A stretch of DNA of 64,000 nt. Origin: Chachezhania sediminis. Lineage in GTDB: Bacteria > Pseudomonadota > Alphaproteobacteria > Rhodobacterales > Rhodobacteraceae. The DNA is taken from positions 124,001 to 188,000 of the forward strand of contig NZ_VOPH01000008.1 of the NCBI RefSeq assembly GCF_009765275.1, given 5' to 3'. The first letter of the stretch is position 1, and each line of letters opens with the position of its first letter. The notes beneath the pieces are model-generated. The model made no database searches. It had not been told where the DNA came from and saw nothing but the letters and a program-made list of their open reading frames with translations. The translations under genes were made by a program, and so were the position numbers. Below are positions 41,577 through 50,400 of the stretch, piece by piece.

Positions 41577-41859
41577 GTTTCCTCCCAACGTCCGGCGCGG
41601 CCCTCCGATCGTTGTCGGGCGGGACCACAGATCTGACAAGGCGCCGCCGGAGAACGCATTGTCGGTGATTATTCTGAGTATCTCAGGCATTTCGACGGGC
41701 TCAAATGAACTCACGTCAATCCGCGGATCGCGCCACCCTCATCTCCCCTCCGTTTTCCCGGGCGTGGCTGAAGATTGCTGTTGCCCGGCGCATCGACGGC
41801 TGCGATGTGTTTGAGGAAACGATTGCACACTTTGTGGCGAGACAACAAGAGGAAGCGCA

Positions 41860-42621
41860 ATGGCAGGCATATCGGAAGCCGGGGGCGCCTTTACCGGCCG
41901 GGTGGCAGTGGTGACCGGGGCCAGCCGGGGCATCGGGCTGGACGTGGCGCTGAAGCTGGCGGCGGGCGGTGCGCGGGTCGCTCTCTGGGCACGGCAGCCC
42001 GACCCGCTGGCGGCCGCGGCGGCGAAGGTCGGGGACGACACGCTGACCGTGCCCGTTGACGTCGCGGACGAGGCACAGGTGAAGGACGCCGCGGCCCGGA
42101 CGCTGGACCGGTTCGGCAAGGTCGACATCCTGGTGAACAATGCCGGCATCCTGGGTCCGCGGGCGGCGGTCGGGGACTACCCGGCCGACACCTTTGCCCG
42201 TGTCATGGGCGTGAACCTGATGGGCACGTTCCACTGCTGTTCCGCGCTGGTTCCGCAGATGGCCGCCCTGGGCTGGGGCCGGATCGTCAACGTATCCTCG
42301 GCCGCGGGCAAGGACGGCAATCCTTTCGTCTCGGCCTATGCCTGCTCCAAGGCCGCGCAGATCGCCTTCACCAAATCGCTGGGCAAGGAACTGGCGCGGA
42401 CCGGCGTGCTGGTCAACGCGGTCACGCCCTCGGCCAGCCCGACCGACATCTTCGGCGGCATGGACGAGGACCGGCAGCGCGCCCTGCTGGCAAATGTCCC
42501 CATGGGCCGCTTCGTCGAAACGGCCGAGATCGCGCGCCTGATTCTGTGGCTGTGCAGCGAAGACTGTTCCTTTTCGACCGCCGCGACCTTCGACATTTCG
42601 GGCGGGCGCTGCACCTACTGA
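41860..42621 (+). CDS. Short-chain dehydrogenase/reductase
   Basis: A 253-residue SDR, FabG-like in layout: VTGASRGIGLDVALKL cofactor loop, ARVALWARQP after strand 2 (no acidic residue, so NADP is likely), NNAGILGPRA, NVSSAAGKDG, and YxxxK in SAYACSKAAQIAF. Its ribosome site is AGAGGAAGCG. It is divergent from TRAP set 4 and possibly co-regulated with it. The substrate is unknown. Confidence 0.92.
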   Translation: MAGISEAGGAFTGRVAVVTGASRGIGLDVALKLAAGGARVALWARQPDPLAAAAAKVGDDTLTVPVDVADEAQVKDAAARTLDRFGKVDILVNNAGILGPRAAVGDYPADTFARVMGVNLMGTFHCCSALVPQMAALGWGRIVNVSSAAGKDGNPFVSAYACSKAAQIAFTKSLGKELARTGVLVNAVTPSASPTDIFGGMDEDRQRALLANVPMGRFVETAEIARLILWLCSEDCSFSTAATFDISGGRCTY

Positions 42622-42818
42622 TCCAACCCAGGTTCCGGAGGCCGTGCAGGACCGGGGACGGTCCGCCCTCCGGCGGTTCCGTCACCGGAGACCAGCACAC
42701 CGGGACCGCACGATACCCTCGCGGGATGATGCGTCCGGGACACCGCAGGTCCCTAGGATAGAAGGGCAGGCCGTATCGCCGCTCCGATGGCCCACATAAA
42801 ACCTGGCGTCATTTTTAA

Positions 42819-42834
42819 ATTCAAGTTATTGAAT
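42819..42834. promoter_or_regulatory. SqrR/BigR-type box (ATTC-N8-GAAT)
   Basis: ATTC-AAGTTATT-GAAT, 77 bases upstream of the DUF2892 gene, in an AT-rich patch of an otherwise GC-rich gap. It matches the ATTC-N8-GAAT operator described for the persulfide-responsive repressor SqrR and its relative BigR. DUF2892 membrane proteins are common members of such sulfur regulons. No sqrR/bigR gene is in the window. Confidence 0.5.
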
Positions 42835-42911
42835 GTGAAGGTCCGCGCGCCTATCTGACCGAAAGAAGCGGCATGCCCGCCATTGGACGACATTAGACAA
42901 GGAACCTAAAA

Positions 42912-43115
42912 ATGACCCTCGACCGTGCTGTACTGGCTTTTGCCGGCACAATGATCCTGCTGAGCGTGGTGCTGACGTTGTTCGTTCATCCGCTGTGGGT
43001 GTGGTTTACCGTCTTCATCGGGGTCAACTTGATCCAGTCGGCCTTCACCGGCTTCTGCCCGGCGGCCATGATCTTCAAGGCCATCGGCGTGAAGGAAGGC
43101 TGCGCGTTCCGGTAA
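42912..43115 (+). CDS. Small DUF2892-family membrane protein
   Basis: A 67-residue protein with two membrane segments (LAFAGTMILLSVVLTLFV and WVWFTVFIGVNLIQSAF). It continues with the family-typical TGFCPAAMIFKAIGV, including the conserved Cys. DUF2892 occurs alone or fused to rhodaneses such as YgaP, and is linked to sulfide/persulfide handling. The ATG follows AAGGAACC. The upstream ATTC-N8-GAAT box supports a sulfur-responsive role. It stands alone, with no neighbour on the same transcript. Confidence 0.88.
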   Translation: MTLDRAVLAFAGTMILLSVVLTLFVHPLWVWFTVFIGVNLIQSAFTGFCPAAMIFKAIGVKEGCAFR

Positions 43116-43690
43116 TCCCGGACGGCGAACCCGATCCCGGGCCTACCACTGCGCAGCCGGGAGCGGTACGTTCAGGTCGATGCCTGAGGCAAAGGGCATC
43201 GACCCCGCACGCGGTAATGACGCGCTCCGGGCTGGGTGGCGGATCGCGACCCTGATCTCGAGGCAGGGCACCGCTCGCGTCTGCTGCCTGCTTTCCCCAT
43301 TTGGGCACGGTCGACGCGCCCCTCGCAGCACCTCGTCCCCCTACGATGACCCTGTCTTCGGGATCTCGGCAATCGCTCCTATCGCACACACTGATGACAC
43401 CGCCTGCTGACATCGCGGTGCCGCCGGCCGCAAGGCCGCGCGAGCGGTTCTCCGTCGTCGGCTTCCTGCCAGTTATGGTATAGGCTGGTCTGCCCCGCCC
43501 CACGCACGTGCCGCCAGGGCAGAAGGTGGCAGACTGTCAGGCCACCCGGTCTGCTTCGCGCAGCGGGGTTTGGAAGCGGCGCAAGCGATAGCTACTTTTC
43601 TTTCCATCAAAGATAGGGGAACCTTCCCGCCAGTTCCGTGTTGACATAGTCGACCAACAAATGCGCCTTGATCAGTCAGATTGATAGAAA
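43116..43690. other. Intergenic region upstream of heme oxygenase
   Basis: About 575 bases without a convincing gene. Open frames here are short, arginine/serine-rich and unsupported by ribosome sites. The last 60 bases are AT-richer and include TTGACA at 43641, but no good -10 follows at 16-18 bases. The promoter for the heme oxygenase/phytochrome operon is presumably here. Confidence 0.45.
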
Positions 43691-44254
43691 TTGAGAGAGA
43701 CCACCATCGATGCGGACACCAGTCTGCGGCACGCCCTAAGATTGGCAACCCGTGCATCGCACGACAGCGTCGATGATCTGATGTCTCGTCTGGATCTGCG
43801 CCGCAGCGATGACCGGCAAACCTTTTCGTCGATCCAGCTTCGCGGGTTCGCCCGCCTGAAGGCGGCCTGCCGTGGCGAGGCTGCGGAAGCAGAGCCTCTT
43901 TTGACCCATATGGCCAACATGGCAAGACGTCACGGGTTTGCCGATGGCAAGGGCCCGCAATACGGCGACGCCGGACACCGACGGCTAAGCGCGGACGCGG
44001 TGGCCTATGTGGCGCTCGGGTCCCAGCTGGGATTGACCGTCCTTCGCAAGGAACTCGGCCCCGGGGACCGTACCGGCATCTTCGAACGGGAACCGGACCT
44101 GTCCGCGTGGAAGGCTCTGGCGGCACGCCTGTCGACAATGCCCGGCGACACCGGGGCCGGACGCAAGACCGTCGACGACGCGTGCAGGGCATTCGCGATC
44201 TTCTATTCGGCGTGCGTCGATACCATGAACCTTCAATCCGAAAAGCTTTCATGA
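43691..44254 (+). CDS. bphO: Biliverdin-producing heme oxygenase (BphO-like)
   Basis: A 187-residue all-helical protein. The likely proximal heme His is His24 (LATRASHDSVDDLMSRL). The distal helix is AYVALGSQLGLTVL, replacing the usual Gly-rich kink with a single Gly pair spaced apart. The gene directly precedes a bacteriophytochrome and overlaps its start by 4 bases, the standard arrangement for chromophore supply. No ATG or GTG is possible because a TAG lies two codons upstream. The start is TTG at 43691, or less likely a rare ATC at 43706 after GAGAGACC. It would cleave heme to biliverdin. Confidence 0.82.
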   Translation: MRETTIDADTSLRHALRLATRASHDSVDDLMSRLDLRRSDDRQTFSSIQLRGFARLKAACRGEAAEAEPLLTHMANMARRHGFADGKGPQYGDAGHRRLSADAVAYVALGSQLGLTVLRKELGPGDRTGIFEREPDLSAWKALAARLSTMPGDTGAGRKTVDDACRAFAIFYSACVDTMNLQSEKLS

Positions 44255-46827
44255 CCGACCCGTTTATCCAGACCGATACACCGGTTGACCTGACCAACTG
44301 CGACCGCGAACCCATTCACCTTCTGGGCAATGTCCAGTCGTTCGGTGCGCTCATCGCGATTTCTGCCGACTGGATCGTCCAGCACGCCTCGCAGAACACG
44401 GCGCAGATCCTTGGATTACCGGCAGAGGATCTGGTCGGTTGCGTGTTGAACGACTTTCTGCCCGAGCGCACGATCGATAAACTGCGCGAACGGCTGCGGG
44501 CGACCAGCACCGAAAATTCGATGGCCCGCGTGTTCGGCTTCGACGTGTTCCAGGACGGCAGACTTTACGACATCAGTCTGCACCAGACGAACCTGAGTTT
44601 CGTGCTGGAGTTCGAGCCCAAGACACGCGGCACCGACCATGACGAGATGGCCATCGTAACGCCGATGATGCGCCGCGTCTCGGCCGAGGGCGGGATCGTC
44701 GACGTCTCGGCCATGGCAGCGAAACAACTGCGGGAACTGGCAGGCTTCGACCGTGTCATGGTCTACCAGTTCGGCCCCGAAGGCGACGGCAGCGTCATCG
44801 CGGAAGCGAAAGACGAACAGGACCCCGTGACCTATATGGGGCTGCACTTCCCTGCCTCTGACATTCCGCGCCAGGCGCGGGAATTGTACAAGCGCAGCCT
44901 TCTGCGCCTGATCGCCGACGTCGAAGACGAGGTCTCGCCCATCGTGCCGCAGTTCAGCCCCGAAGGACAGCCGCTGGACCTGTCCCTGGCGGTGACGCGG
45001 GCGGTATCGCCGATCCATCTGCAATACCTGCGGAACATGAAGGTGCAGGCGTCCATGTCGGTGTCGATCGTCATAAGAGGAGAGCTTTGGGGCCTCTTCG
45101 CCTGTCATCACCGCGAACCGCTTTACATCGATTACGAACGCCGCACCGCGATCGAGCTTCTGGCGCAGTTCTATGCCTACGAGATCGAGCGGCGCGAAGC
45201 CCGCGCGCTGACCGAGACGACGGGCCGCGCCCAGAAGCTGCACGACAAGCTGATGATGCAACTGGGCAGCAACCAGGACCTTGAACAGGGGTTCGGCGGC
45301 ATCGCTGCCGAAATCCAGAAGGTCATCAAGTTCGATGGCATCGCGCTCTATTCCGAAGGCAAGTACCTGACCCAGGGATCGACGCCCGGCTTCGAGGACT
45401 TCCAGAAGATCGCGCGGTTCCTGAACACTTCGGCCGCGTCCCGGGTCTATGCCACCGATCACCTGGTCGCGCGCCTGCCGTCCATCGGGGACGTGCTGGA
45501 CTGCTGCGCGGGCATCCTGGCCATCCCGATCTCGCGCAAGCCCCGGGACTACATCGTCCTCTTCCGGACCGAGGCGGTCCGGCAGGTCGCCTGGGCCGGA
45601 AATCCGAACAAGCCGGTCGAGGTCGGGTCCTTCGGCGCGCGGCTGACCCCACGGAAAAGTTTCGAGATATGGAAGGAAGAGGTCGGCAGCCGGTCCGAAC
45701 AATGGTCGCCCACGGCGCTGCGCGCGGCCGAGGCCATCCGGGTCACGCTGCTGGAAGTCATCCTGAAACTGTCGGACGAGATGAACCTGGAACGCAAGCG
45801 CGCCCAGGATCAGCAAGAGCTTCTGATCGCCGAACTGAACCACCGGGTGCGCAATATCCTGGGCCTGATCCGGTCGCTTGTGAAACAGTCCCGTGCGACC
45901 GCGACCTCGCTCGACGGGTTCACCACCGCGGTCGACGGGCGGATCCGTGCCCTGGCGCAGGCCCATGACCAGCTGACGGCAACCGAATGGAAACCGGTGG
46001 CCTTCCGCGAACTGCTGAAGACCGAACTGCGCGCCTATCTGGATGGCGACGAAGACCGGATCGACATCGGGGGGGTCGAAATCGACCTGGCGCCCGATGC
46101 CTTTTCGACCATGGCGCTGGTGTTCCACGAACTGGTCACCAACTCGGTCAAGTACGGTGCCCTGTCGGTGCCTTCGGGCAAGGTCGAAGTCGCCTGCGCC
46201 TTCGAGGGGGACGGCCTTGTCCGGATCGAGTGGCAGGAAACAGGCGGGCCGGTGGTCCAGGCCCCTACCCGGCGCGGCTTCGGGACCACGATCATCGAAA
46301 AGTCGATCCCCTTCGAACTGGCCGGCACGGCAGAGATCGACTTTCGCCTGACCGGCGTGCATGCCACGTTCCGGGTTGCCGAACGTTTCGTGGAACGCCG
46401 GACCGAGGCTTTGGAAACGCTCGCGCCTGCCCCCGCACCGGAACCGGATGCCACGGCCCTGCTGTCGGGGCCGGTGATGGTCGTGGAAGACAACCTGATC
46501 ATCGCGATGGACGCCGCCGACATCCTGGGCGAATTCGGGGCAAAGGCCGCCCATGTCGCCGGTTCCGTCGCCGAGGCCTTCAGGATCGCCGATGCCCACA
46601 GCCTGACACTGGCGGTTCTGGACATCAACCTTGGTTCGGAAACCAGCCTGCCGGTCGCGAAATACCTGAACGAAAGGGGCGTGCCCTTCATCCTGGCCAG
46701 CGGCTATGGCGGTCAGCCTGATTCCCTTGCCGACTTTCCTCCCTGTATCATGGTGCAGAAGCCCTTCACGGTCGAAACGCTGGCCAAGGCGGTCCAGACC
46801 GTCCTGGAGCAGGGCAAACCCGGCTGA
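44251..46827 (+). CDS. bphP: Bacteriophytochrome HWE-type hybrid histidine kinase
   Basis: An 858-residue photoreceptor kinase. Order: PAS-2 with the biliverdin-binding Cys17 (DLTNCDREPIHLLGNVQSFG), GAF with PASDIP (201-206), PHY (about 330-510), an HWE/HisKA_2 kinase, and a C-terminal receiver domain. The kinase has phospho-acceptor His531 in ELNHRVRNILGLIRSL, the N-box HELVTNSVKYGAL (Asn631) and the W-x-E motif IEWQETGGP. The receiver (about 745-855) has Asp791 in VLDINLG and a Lys in VQKPF. The start overlaps the heme oxygenase stop. It probably senses red/far-red light. The fused receiver means output may be internal or passed to a distant partner; no response regulator gene is adjacent. 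Confidence 0.95.
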   Translation: MTDPFIQTDTPVDLTNCDREPIHLLGNVQSFGALIAISADWIVQHASQNTAQILGLPAEDLVGCVLNDFLPERTIDKLRERLRATSTENSMARVFGFDVFQDGRLYDISLHQTNLSFVLEFEPKTRGTDHDEMAIVTPMMRRVSAEGGIVDVSAMAAKQLRELAGFDRVMVYQFGPEGDGSVIAEAKDEQDPVTYMGLHFPASDIPRQARELYKRSLLRLIADVEDEVSPIVPQFSPEGQPLDLSLAVTRAVSPIHLQYLRNMKVQASMSVSIVIRGELWGLFACHHREPLYIDYERRTAIELLAQFYAYEIERREARALTETTGRAQKLHDKLMMQLGSNQDLEQGFGGIAAEIQKVIKFDGIALYSEGKYLTQGSTPGFEDFQKIARFLNTSAASRVYATDHLVARLPSIGDVLDCCAGILAIPISRKPRDYIVLFRTEAVRQVAWAGNPNKPVEVGSFGARLTPRKSFEIWKEEVGSRSEQWSPTALRAAEAIRVTLLEVILKLSDEMNLERKRAQDQQELLIAELNHRVRNILGLIRSLVKQSRATATSLDGFTTAVDGRIRALAQAHDQLTATEWKPVAFRELLKTELRAYLDGDEDRIDIGGVEIDLAPDAFSTMALVFHELVTNSVKYGALSVPSGKVEVACAFEGDGLVRIEWQETGGPVVQAPTRRGFGTTIIEKSIPFELAGTAEIDFRLTGVHATFRVAERFVERRTEALETLAPAPAPEPDATALLSGPVMVVEDNLIIAMDAADILGEFGAKAAHVAGSVAEAFRIADAHSLTLAVLDINLGSETSLPVAKYLNERGVPFILASGYGGQPDSLADFPPCIMVQKPFTVETLAKAVQTVLEQGKPG

Positions 46828-47454
46828 ACACATGTCAGAGGTGCCGGAAAGCCGGGGCAACGCCGGCCATTGCAGGGGCGCCGGCACCTTGCGCGGCACG
46901 CAGCCAACACGGTTCAAAGCTGCGTGAACGTTCGGTCGGTCGCCCGAACGGGGATGCCGGGCAACCGTGACCGATGGGGACGCGTCCGGCGCGACCCGAC
47001 GGATCCCGGCGCCTATCGGGTCGGGGTCGGGACATCCGGCCGCAAGGCGGCCTGGTCGCGCATAACACGAACAGCCCATTGAAAAATCCGGACTTCATGG
47101 CCGTTTCGGACTTGTCGTTCCGGACCCGCGACCCGGTCGGGATCGCTGTGCTGACCGGTGGATACCTGCGCCGTCGGTCTGACGGAAAACTGCCCGCTCA
47201 AGCCGCGAAAAGACAAACCCGTTGACGGTTTTCCCTCCGATTGACGCATGATTTCAGACTGATACAGCCGAACTCGCGCCTTGACCCGGCCTGCGCACTT
47301 GCTCACGGTTACGCTAAGTCACCCACGCAACCTCACCCAGGCGGCTACGCAAGCGGGATCACGCGCGGATGTCTTCAGGGAACCCACGGAACTGGGGTTC
47401 CTTCGGAACAGAGCCGCAACGCCAGCGGACGTCGACGCAAGGGGGGAGAGTGCC
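46828..47454. other. Intergenic region between bphP and the autotransporter
   Basis: About 627 bases with no supported gene. Near its start an inverted repeat GGTGCCGG (46840-46847) / CCGGCACC (46881-46888), enclosing further GC-rich complementarity, could form a large hairpin ending the phytochrome transcript. The last 200 bases should hold the autotransporter promoter. The open frame here continuous with the autotransporter lacks a ribosome site upstream of 47455. Confidence 0.45.
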
Positions 47455-50400
47455 ATGACCAGAAACCGGCAGGATCTTGCACCGGATGCAAGAGGCCGAT
47501 CCCCAAGGTCCCGCATGACATGCCGGCGGACGCTGGCGCTTCTGGCAGGCAGCACCACGCTGGCGATCCTGCCGCAACTGACCATGGCGGCCACCTGCAG
47601 CCAGGACGGCGACGACCGGACCTGCACCGGAGAATATGACGGTTTCCTGTCCTACTCCGTGGGCAACGTCACAGGCACGCCCACCTACAGCTTCACGGTC
47701 GAGCAGCTGACCAATACTTCGCCCTATCGGCCGCCCACGCCGGATTCGCCGCCGGGCATCGCCAGCTTCGTCACCGCCGGCCCCGGCACGCCGACCATGA
47801 ATTTCAGCTTCAACGCCGACAGGGCCATCGATTTCGAAGCCGCCTCGTTCGGATATGCCATCGTGGTGACTGGCACGGGCGATGCCGGCAAGGCGGGCGA
47901 TCCGGACAAGAAGGGCTCTGGTAGCGCCAAGGGGGGCGCGGGGGACAACGGCGCCGACGGGGCCACCGTCAACGCGACCGTCGCGTCGACCGCGATCGAC
48001 ACGAACACGGGCTGGATCGTCGCCTCGACCGGCGGAAAGGGCGGTGACGGCGGCAAGGGCGATTCCGTGACCCTGGGCGACGGGACCGGCGGCAAGGGCG
48101 GCGACGGCGGCAAGGGCGGCGCGGTTACGCAGGTGCTGTCCGACGTGACCCTTTCGGGACAGTCCGGCCGGCTGCAGATCCTCTCCGCAGGCGGCGATGG
48201 CGGACACGGCGGCAAGTCCTATTCCGCCGATTACAAGTCCAGGGCCGGCGCCGGCGGGGCCGGAGGCGATGGCGGGAACGTCGCGTTGGAGCTGGAGGGG
48301 ACCAATCTCTTCAATGCCGAAACCGCATCGATCTTCGTGGCCAGCACGGCGGGCAATGGGGCCGACGGTGGAAAGGCCAAGAATGGCCTGACGACCCATG
48401 CCACTGGCGGCCATGGCGGTCAGGGCGGCGATGGCGGCACGGCATCGGTCCGGTCGACCGCGGCGGGCACCACAACGGTCGCCAGTGACGTCAACGGCCT
48501 GGGCATCCTGGTGCAAAGCATCGCCGGCGACGGTGGACAGGGTGGCGACGGCAACAGCGGTGGCGGTGCCACCGGCGGCGATGGCGGTGTCGGCGGATCC
48601 GGCGGGCTGGCCGAGGTCGTGACGACCACCGATCACCGGCTGGTGGTCAGCACCCGGGACGGCAACATGCCTGCAATTGCGGTCCGCAGCTATGGCGGGG
48701 CCGGGGGCGACGGCGGCAAGGCCAATGGCGTCTTCGGCAAGGCCACCGGCGGGGCCGGATCCGGCGCCGGTCCCGGGGGCGAGGCGCATGCCAGCGTCTC
48801 TGGCCAACTGGCCACCTCGGGCGCGGATGCGACGGGACTTCTGATCCAAAGCGTCGGCGGTTTTGCCGGCAATGGCGGGCAGAGCAGCGCCATCGTCGCT
48901 TATGGCAGTTCGTCCGAATCCGCCGGCAATGGCGGTCAGGCCGTCGCGGCCTTCACCGCAGCAGGTGCGGCCGACGGGATCAGCACCACTGGCGAAGCGG
49001 CCGACGCTATCTTCGTTCAAAGCATTGGCGGCGGCGGCGGCAAAGGATCGTCGTCGTCCGGGATCGTGTCCCTGTCGGGCTCCGGCTCGGCCGGGGGCAA
49101 TGGCGGACCGGTGGCGGTCACGACGACGGGCGGGGCGTTCTCGGCCACCGGCGACCTGAGCCGCGGGATCGTGGCGCAAAGCATCGGCGGCGGCGGTGGC
49201 GACGGCGGCAGCGCCTCTGCCGTGGTGTCCATCGGCGGGGCCGGGTCCCATGGCGGGGCCGGCGGGCAGGTGCAGGTATCGGTCGGCACCGACATCACCA
49301 CTGGCGGCGGCGACGGCGTGGGCATCCTGGCGCAAAGCGTCGGCGGCGGCGGCGGTTCTGCCTCGTCGACCAGCGGTCTGGTCAGCATCGGGGGCAGCGG
49401 CGGATCCGGCGCGACCGCAGGCGCGGTCGAGGTCAACCTGACCTCGCAGATCGAGACGGCAGGCACCGGGGCCGACGGCCTCTTTGCCCAGTCCGTGGGC
49501 GGCGGCGGCGGCCACGGGTCGAACACCCTGGCCGTGGGCGCGGGCTTTTCGCTGGCCATGGGCGGCAACGGTGGCAAAGGCAACGATGGCGGGTCCGTCA
49601 CAGCCCGGACCGAAGCCACTGCCGTGATCGCCGTGGGCGGCGACAATTCCTCGGGCATCGTCGCGACCTCGACCGGAGGCGGTGGCGGCACGGCGGGCAA
49701 CGCGATCTCGGTCTCGGCCGGTGGCACGGCCTCGATCGCGCTGGCTTTCGGCGGCAAGGGCGGTGCCGCGGGCGACGGCGGGACAGTCACCGTCGACAAC
49801 CTGGCACAGATCAAGACGCTTGGAGCGAACGGCATCGGCATCGCGGCCATGTCGATCGGCGGCGGCGGCGGCAATGCCGGCACCACCGTTGCGGCCACTG
49901 CGGGCGAGACGGGGATCAGCGCAGCCGTCGGCGGCAACGGATCCGGCAGTGGCAGGGGTGGCGCGGTGACCGTCTGCAACGGCACCGCTACCGGCGCCCA
50001 GGCCTGTAATACCGCCGATGCCACCGCGGGCGATATCGCCACCAGCGGCGACAACGGGCACGGGATCTATGCGACATCGACCGGCGGGAGCGGCGGCCAT
50101 TCCGGCAACGTGATCACCGGCGGCCTGTCGGATGTCGGCGTGGACCTTTCGGTCGGCGGAAATGGCGGCAAGGGCGGCGCAGGCGGGGCTGTCGCGGTCT
50201 ACTCGAACGGCAATATCCAGACTGCCGGTGCCGCAGCGCAGGGCGTCCTGGCGACCTCCATCGGCGGATCGGGCGGGGCATCCTATGCCACGGGCGCGAT
50301 CACACCGGGGGGCACGGCAGATATAAACGCCTCTATCGGCGGCACCGGCGGCGATGCGGGGGACAGCGGCGACGTGACCGTCATCGCCACGGGGCCGGTC

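Noticed and set aside
41705-41914. 69-codon plus-strand frame upstream of the SDR at 41860
   Set aside because: It overlaps the SDR start in another frame, has no ribosome site and no similarity; the divergent promoter of TRAP set 4 is expected here.
43641-43669. Sigma-70-like promoter (TTGACA) before heme oxygenase
   Set aside because: The hexamer at a 17-base spacing is CGCCTT, unlike a -10 element, so I do not call a promoter.
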